This document shows, one piece after another, positions 12,414 to 17,418 of a stretch of 17,418 nt of DNA. A model generated the notes under the pieces. The model was not told the origin of the DNA, made no database searches, and worked only from the letters and a program-made list of their open reading frames with translations. A program made the position numbers and the translations under genes. The DNA comes from Pigoraptor vietnamica (taxonomy: Eukaryota; Opisthokonta; Filasterea). How positions within the stretch are numbered: position 1 is the first letter of the stretch; each line of letters starts with the position of its first letter. The stretch is from NCBI GenBank assembly GCA_943704525.1, contig CALSCQ010002872.1:1-17418 (forward strand). Direction: 5' to 3'.

Positions 12414-12708
12414 CGTGCACGTGATTTGCACGTGATCTATTCACGTGATATCACGTGACACCGCCCACCCAGACGGACGTCAGAGAGTGACGTTGCCGCT
12501 GACAGGTCCGCTCGGCTTGGGGGTGGGCGATGCGTCTAGAACAGCGCCCGCTCTCCGCCGCATTCCACGACACCAGCCCTCTCTGCGACGCAGGAGAGGC
12601 GCGGAAGCACAGAGAGAGGGGCGCCACTGCGCGCTCGCGTCGGTTGAACTCCTTTTTTTTCGATTTTCTTTTGCCGTTTCTTGCTGTCTTGGTCGAATTC
12701 ATATCTAC
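12414..12708. promoter_or_regulatory. Head-to-head promoter region, thiolase (minus) and TDG (plus)
   Basis: Only about 295 bp separate the predicted thiolase ATG (12413, minus) from the predicted TDG ATG (12709, plus). It contains the E-box cluster at 12418-12458, next to the thiolase start, and a T/C-rich tract at about 12650-12685 near the TDG start. No open frame here looks coding. Confidence 0.65.
12418..12458. promoter_or_regulatory. Cluster of four CACGTG E-boxes including an 18-bp perfect palindrome
   Basis: CACGTG occurs at 12418-12423, 12429-12434, 12442-12447 and 12452-12457. The last two form TCACGTGATATCACGTGA (12441-12458), which equals its own reverse complement. CACGTG with flanking T and A is the classic site of bHLH and bHLH-zip factors. 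The nearest box ends 5 bp from the predicted thiolase ATG, so either the 5'UTR is very short or the first exon is mis-called. Confidence 0.7.
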
Positions 12709-14721
12709 ATGGGTGAGTCTCGTTTTTCGAATGCGAGAGTGGCGCGCACTTTTTGAATTTTTTCGGATCGAAACATACTCGCGTCTGCCTCGCTTGATGT
12801 GTCGCCATCTTCAACTTACGGCCCTGCATCACGTCCTCTGCGACCCACGCGTGTCACAGTGTCTCTGCGTGGGACGGGTGACGCATCTGCGTATACGGTG
12901 CCGGCAGTGGCACAGCCGCACATGAAGCGCTCGCACTATTTCGCGGGTCCCCCTGAGGGGGAGTCGCCGCGAAAGATTCCCCGCATGGACTCGATGGGGC
13001 TTGGGCAAAACCCGGGCATGACCGTGGGTGTGGTCAGCCGATTGCGCGCGTCCGCATGTGCACGAACGCCGTGCATACTGTCACACGCACACTCTTACTC
13101 TCTGACTCACTGTCTGCACGAACACATGCGGGCGCATTCGTGTGCGCACCGCGGATTTCGTCACTCGGAATGGCTTTGCCGCACACTCTCGTGCTCGTAT
13201 TTTGTGTGAACGTCCCGCATGCAATTCAGCGTTCCCTGAACTGCACAATGTCGCAACGCATTTGCGATTTATAACTTCTTGTCAATGTTGTGCGGATATC
13301 ATCGCCTCCCGATTTTCGCTCCTATCTTGCACGCCCCATGCCACTCACGGCGCTATTGCTGCGCAGAGCGCCGAGGCGAGTCGCGCGATGGCGACGCTTG
13401 CGGACTTTTTTTCGTACGATACGCTGCAACAGGAGGACGCCGGAGTGACGCTCGCGACCATGTCGGACATTCACATGCCGCCGGGCTGGGGGATGCAGCA
13501 GAACAGAAGTGGGTGTGCGGGCACTGCGTTCGCCACGGCAGAGTGCTTGCGGCGTTGCGTGCATCCCTGGTCGTGGCTATGCTCCGTCCCCACACGCGTT
13601 GTTCTCCTCACACGCTACGTTTTCCCATCGCACGCTATGTTCCGTCCTCGCACGCTCGTGTTGCACAGTCGTACGCTTTGCTCCGCCATCGCACGCTTGT
13701 GTTGCACAGTCGCGCGCTTTGTTTCGCCCTCACGTGACTCGCCCGTGGTGCGCGCAGTGGGATACATGGCACCAACGCAGTCTGTGGGCTTTCCGTCCCG
13801 TATGCAACCGCAACAACAGCAGCACCAACAGTCCTTCCCTCAACTCGCGCCCACGAAGCCCCCCGCGAAACCGAGGGCAAAGAAAGCGGCTGCGGCTGCC
13901 GGTGCTGGCGCTGCCAATGCCGCGAATGTGCTCGCGATGGGTGCGGGGATGGGCGCCGCGGGCCTTGCGGGAATGGGCGGCCTTGCGATGTCGGGGATAC
14001 CAGGCATGATGGCCATGGGGATGGCCGGAATGGGCATGCAGGGGATGGGAATGCCTGTTATGGCAGGCAACATGCCCGGCGCGAAGACAGAGCCCGCCCC
14101 AAAGAAGCCGCGCGCGCGGAAGAAGTCCGCCGGCGCCTCGTCTGCAGCAACAAGCGCAGCGCACCCGATGGCGAAGAGCGGCGTTGTTCCGGAACCCTCG
14201 AGCGCCCGCGCGCGCGTTGCAAAGCCGCGTCGAAAGCCGGCCGAACCGCGACCACCGAGGGAACGGACCCCACGCAAGCCGAAGCCCGCGGAGACGGACG
14301 AGGAGTTCATGGCGCGTCGGCTGCCGGATCTCATTGCCCCCGATCTCAACCTGCTATTCGTGAGTTTCTGCGGCGCAATAAGTGGTGGTGCATGTGGGGC
14401 ATTGGTTGAGGGTGGGGTGTGAATGGGACGGGGTGTCGAGGGGATGGGGAGAGCTCAAAGTGTGTGTGGGAGTGTCGCGGTGGGCGGGCTCGTTTCTAAA
14501 GCGATTCGTCTCTGTGTGCGTCCCAGGTGGGCATCAATCCTGGCAAAGCCTCGGCGACGGCGGGTCACCACTACGCGGGCGTCAACAACCATTTCTGTGA
14601 GTAGGCGCCGCATAATCGCGGGCACACACGCACGCGCACGCACGCACGCACACACGCACACACACACGCACAGACTCACACACGTACACACACACCGCAC
14701 ACACGCGCACACACACGCACA

Positions 14722-14767
<46 letters not shown>

Positions 14768-16394
14768 CTGACGTTGGTGGGTCGCACAGGGCGGTGCTTG
14801 AGCAAATCTGGAATTCTGGGCATCAATCGCACCGTCTCGCACCTTGACGACGCCACACTTCTCGCGGATTCGATCGGCTTCACGAACATTTGCGCGCGGC
14901 CGTCGAAAGGCGAGAACGACCTGAACAGGTGTGTTCCCATGCGCGCGTGTATTGCGTGTTTCGCTACTTCTTTGTTTCAGAGTCGCCGCGTGTCGGCTGC
15001 TGTCTCACACGACGAACGCCCAGGCTGGAAATTGAGGATGGCGCGATCGAATTGCGACGAAAAATCGAGACGTATCGGCCCAAGTTGGTCTGCTTCGTTG
15101 GCAAAGGTATGCATTGTTCCCAATGACCGTTCTGTGTACTCGTCAGGTTCTCCCGTCCGCGCGCGCCAGTGCATCTTCTTGTAATCAAGTGCATCTCCCT
15201 GTAATTAAGTGCCCTTGCACGCACCTCACAGGCATCTACGAGGCGTACACGGGCCAGCGGTGCGACTCGCTCGGGCTGCAGCCGCCAATGCTGGGCGATC
15301 CCGAGGGCACCCGCTTCTTCGTCATGGTCTCCACATCCGGGCGGGTGGTCACGCACGACTTTCGCGCCAAGCTGGAGCTGTTTCAGATGCTCGCGGCGGC
15401 GCTCGTGGAGGTGGTAGGCCTGCCGGAGGGCGTCGCCGAGAGCGATCTTCTCATCGACGCGGACGCGCTGCTAGAGGGGGTCGTACCCAAGGACCCGAGC
15501 GACGAGAGCGACGAGCACGACGGCATGGACGCTGAGCACGAGGGCGTGAACGAAGGGGACGTCCACGATGCGGAAATGCACGGCGACGATGGCGCGGCCG
15601 AAGCCGAGGCGGAGGGCAGCGCGGACGGCGATGTGGACGGTGCGGATGTTGGGAGCAGCGAGAGGGACGATCGCGAGGCGGCAGGGCAGGACGCGGCCGA
15701 AGGCCACGACGCGGCAATGGATCACGTGGAACACGAGGCACCGGCGGAAAGTGAGCGCCAGGAGCATGCGGACAAAGAGGTCGGGTCCGCAGGGCATCAT
15801 GAGGAGCCCGCGGGCGAGTCGGAGCTGCCCGGGCAGAGCGAGCAACACGAGAGCCAAGCGGCACAGGAGGACAGGGATCCCGGCCAACTCGACGAGCCCA
15901 CACAACACGAGACGCATGGCCACGAGCAACAAGATGTTGCCGAGGAGCAGGAGGCGACACGACCACTCGCCGTCGACGCGCCGCACGAGGGGTTTCGCGA
16001 AGAGAGTGAACGCGGCGAAAGTGCCGAGGCGAATCCGTCCGAGAACGCCGGCGACGATCAGCAGCACGGACAGCCCGTCGAAGAGGATGCGAGTGGTCGG
16101 GAGGGTCTGCACGAGGAGCCCGGCCAAGAGGGGCACTACGGTGCGAGCAGCGACTCTCAAGGCGGTTTGCAGGAGGAGCCCTATAGCGAGGGGCAGCAAA
16201 GCGCGAGCGCCCAGGGGGACGCGCATGCTGAGCCCGGGCCTGAAGAGGCAACTGGCCGTGACGAGAGCGAGCGCTGCACGGGATTCGAGTACGAGGACCC
16301 CCCGCCGCGCGTGGAGGTGGATGATCGCGGGCAGTTGCGTGGAGGGGAGGGAGTGCGCGAGGGGGTCGTCCAGAGCGACGCGCCGCTATCGTGA
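12709..16394 (+). CDS. TDG: TDG/MUG-family G/T mismatch DNA glycosylase with extended termini
   Basis: Eight exons: 12709-12712, 12908-13023, 13367-13508, 13758-14359, 14527-14596, 14790-14928, 15024-15106 and 15232-16394 (TGA); 772 aa, in frame. TDG enzymes excise T or U opposite G, and in animals oxidised 5-methylcytosine, starting base excision repair. The N-terminus (about 1-275) is Met/Gly/Ala-rich then Lys/Arg/Pro-rich (KKPRARKK, KPRRKPAEPRPP), resembling the basic region before the human core. The core begins RRLPDLIAPDLNLLFVGINPG; N292 fits the catalytic Asn (human N140). GHHYAGVNNHFW, IGFTNICARPSKG and RPKLVCFVGKGIYEAY follow. The second motif reads VMVSTSGR (416-423), with Val where Pro is usual and the Arg kept. 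From about 440 the tail is Glu/Asp/Gln/Gly/His-rich, over 300 residues. Human TDG has 410 residues. The 4-nt coding exon 1 is tentative; a start at 12922 is the alternative. Confidence 0.91.
13591..13730. repeat. About 20-bp minisatellite in TDG intron 3
   Basis: Six or seven degenerate units of 18-21 bp built on CGCACGCTnTGTTnC. Unit starts are near 13591, 13609, 13629, 13649, 13669, 13690 and 13710. Units 13649-13689 and 13690-13730 form a higher-order 41-bp duplication, for example CGCACGCTCGTGTTGCACAG versus CGCACGCTTGTGTTGCACAG. Confidence 0.8.
14623..14762. repeat. CA/CGCA microsatellite in TDG intron 5
   Basis: Mixed CGCA and CA blocks end in about 20 pure CA units running into CACAG. 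Unlike the long intronic repeats of the other genes, the sense strand here is CA, not TG. The repeat end creates a decoy acceptor (AG at 14760-14761). Confidence 0.9.
15169..15208. repeat. Two-copy 20-bp tandem repeat in TDG intron 7
   Basis: GTGCATCTTCTTGTAATCAA is followed at once by GTGCATCTCCCTGTAATTAA (three mismatches), then GTGC begins a third unit. It lies 24 bp before the exon 8 acceptor. Confidence 0.75.
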
Positions 16395-16972
16395 GGGAGA
16401 TTGTAGCGCGGTCGTAGTGTGCGTTTGGCGTGCGTCGCAAGCGTTTGTCTTTTTGATTGTTTTTCTTCGGTTCTGTGAATAGAGTCCTTCGCGCGTTCCG
16501 ATCCCATATATCGAAGTTGAATTGTGTGTGCGTGTGTGTGTGCGTATGCCTGTACTGTGCTTGAGACTCGGTTGCACACAACAGTTGGCGTCGATGACTG
16601 CCAGGCTTTGCTAATCGGCGGGCACAAAAGTCACCCACAAAGGAACGTCGAAAACATTCAAAAAAAAAATGCAACAGTAGCTCCACAGCAATTCGTGTGA
16701 AGTGAGATTGCGGCCACACTCCATTCATTGTGCAACGATGCATGCCGCAACATGACGAATGCCTGGGTCTCAGTCGCGTGACGAGCCCCCATGCACGAGC
16801 GCACTTCAACCGGTGGCACCGCCCACCACATCAACTCATCACCGCACTCTTTCAAAGCATAACAGCCCATGGATGCGGCGTTTGACTGTGAAAATTTGCT
16901 ATACTCTACCCCGTGTGTCTCTTGCACAAAAACACACGCACGGCAAAGCACAATAACACACGATCGGACATA

Positions 16973-17009
16973 TGTGTGTATGTGTATGTGTGTGTGTGTG
17001 TGTGTGTGT
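16973..17009. repeat. Short TG microsatellite
   Basis: TATGTGTGTA variants followed by about 12 pure TG units, downstream of TDG. Confidence 0.85.
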
Positions 17010-17310
17010 CTCTCTCACTCACCCCGGCGGTAAATGCCGAGCACTCGGAGCACATTCTGAACGCTTCATCAAAACTACTTGCGCAAAATTTCATATAAAT
17101 GGCCCTATGTATGAGCCTATTCATACCGGTTGCCTTATGGCTTGTCCAAAACACCGAAGGAAATCCAAATTCAATGCGCAAATATCCATACACAACTCGA
17201 TGGGTGTCCAGAGGGAGAGGCTCCATGGCTTGCCCCGTTTCCCTCTCGGCTTAACCCGTTTGCGATTGAACAAAAATTACCGCAACGGCAGAGATATATT
17301 GGAGAGGGTT

Positions 17311-17324
17311 GTGTGTGTGTGTGT

Positions 17325-17418
<94 letters not shown>
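17311..17418. repeat. TG microsatellite running off the right edge
   Basis: About 53 TG units with a single GG interruption near 17325, continuing to the last base. The full length is unknown. The window or contig may end here because the repeat blocks assembly. Confidence 0.92.

Larger units (their letters stand above)
16395..17418. other. 3' flank of TDG, no gene recognised
   Basis: This stretch holds the TDG 3'UTR and downstream DNA. Features are a TG-rich patch at about 16525-16547, an A9 run at about 16660-16668, TG repeats at 16973-17009, AT-richer DNA at 17040-17300, and the terminal TG repeat. A minus-strand open frame from 17226 to about 17015 is unlike any family I recognise and becomes repeat-encoded His/Thr, so it is not called. 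Confidence 0.5.

Noticed and set aside
15451-16809. 452-aa open frame on the minus strand, and a 251-aa one inside it
   Set aside because: Antisense to the GC-rich acidic tail of TDG. They are Arg/Pro- or Leu/Val-rich with no recognisable domain, as expected for a shadow of a codon-biased exon.
16906-17226. Minus-strand 106-aa open frame near the right edge
   Set aside because: No family recognised, it lies in AT-richer flanking DNA and runs into a TG repeat encoding His/Thr. It could be part of an unseen gene, but nothing supports it.

Overview
The window is GC-rich nuclear DNA from a eukaryote with a compact, intron-dense genome. I read five protein genes carrying about 39 spliceosomal introns, mostly 65-350 nt, with intergenic gaps under 1.1 kb. 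There is no prokaryotic signature such as operons or Shine-Dalgarno sites. A metazoan-style 4E-BP (TPGG repeats plus a C-terminal TOS-like motif) and a TDG-type thymine DNA glycosylase suggest a unicellular relative of animals or another opisthokont-grade protist. That placement is inference; the sequence does not name the organism.

Layout from left to right. (1) The 5' part of a PPIL4-like cyclophilin on the minus strand (677 down to 361), running off the left edge through a TG/CA-repeat intron. (2) A divergent intergenic region, 678-1542, with a perfect CRE-like inverted repeat. (3) A four-exon 4E-BP gene, plus strand, 1543-2088. (4) A 16-exon voltage-gated-like channel with a cyclic-nucleotide-binding domain, plus strand, 2890-8367, 984 aa by my splicing. 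(5) A short convergent gap. (6) A 13-exon acetyl-CoA acetyltransferase on the minus strand, 12413 down to 8793, 400 aa. (7) A roughly 295-bp head-to-head promoter with four CACGTG boxes, two of them fused in an 18-bp perfect palindrome. (8) An eight-exon TDG-type DNA glycosylase, plus strand, 12709-16394, 772 aa, with a basic Met/Gly-rich N-terminus and a very long acidic tail. (9) About 1 kb of non-coding DNA ending in an open-ended TG repeat.

The genes do not form one pathway: they cover protein folding and splicing, translation control, ion transport and cyclic-nucleotide signalling, acetyl-CoA metabolism, and base excision repair or demethylation. What they share is intron style: donors are mostly GTG(A/C/G)GT, acceptors are often GCGCAG with little pyrimidine tract, and many introns carry long TG repeats, usually as TG on the sense strand.

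The strongest points for a second look are the channel's non-canonical pore (no GYG, GFG or TIGE filter), its cluster of RRxS phosphosites and SxxNL repeats, two decoy 3' splice sites in TDG that would give premature stops, the E-box palindrome beside the thiolase start, and a 4E-BP with a variant eIF4E-binding motif. All exon boundaries are hand-called from reading frame, splice consensus and family conservation. The three complete large genes each sum to an exact multiple of three.
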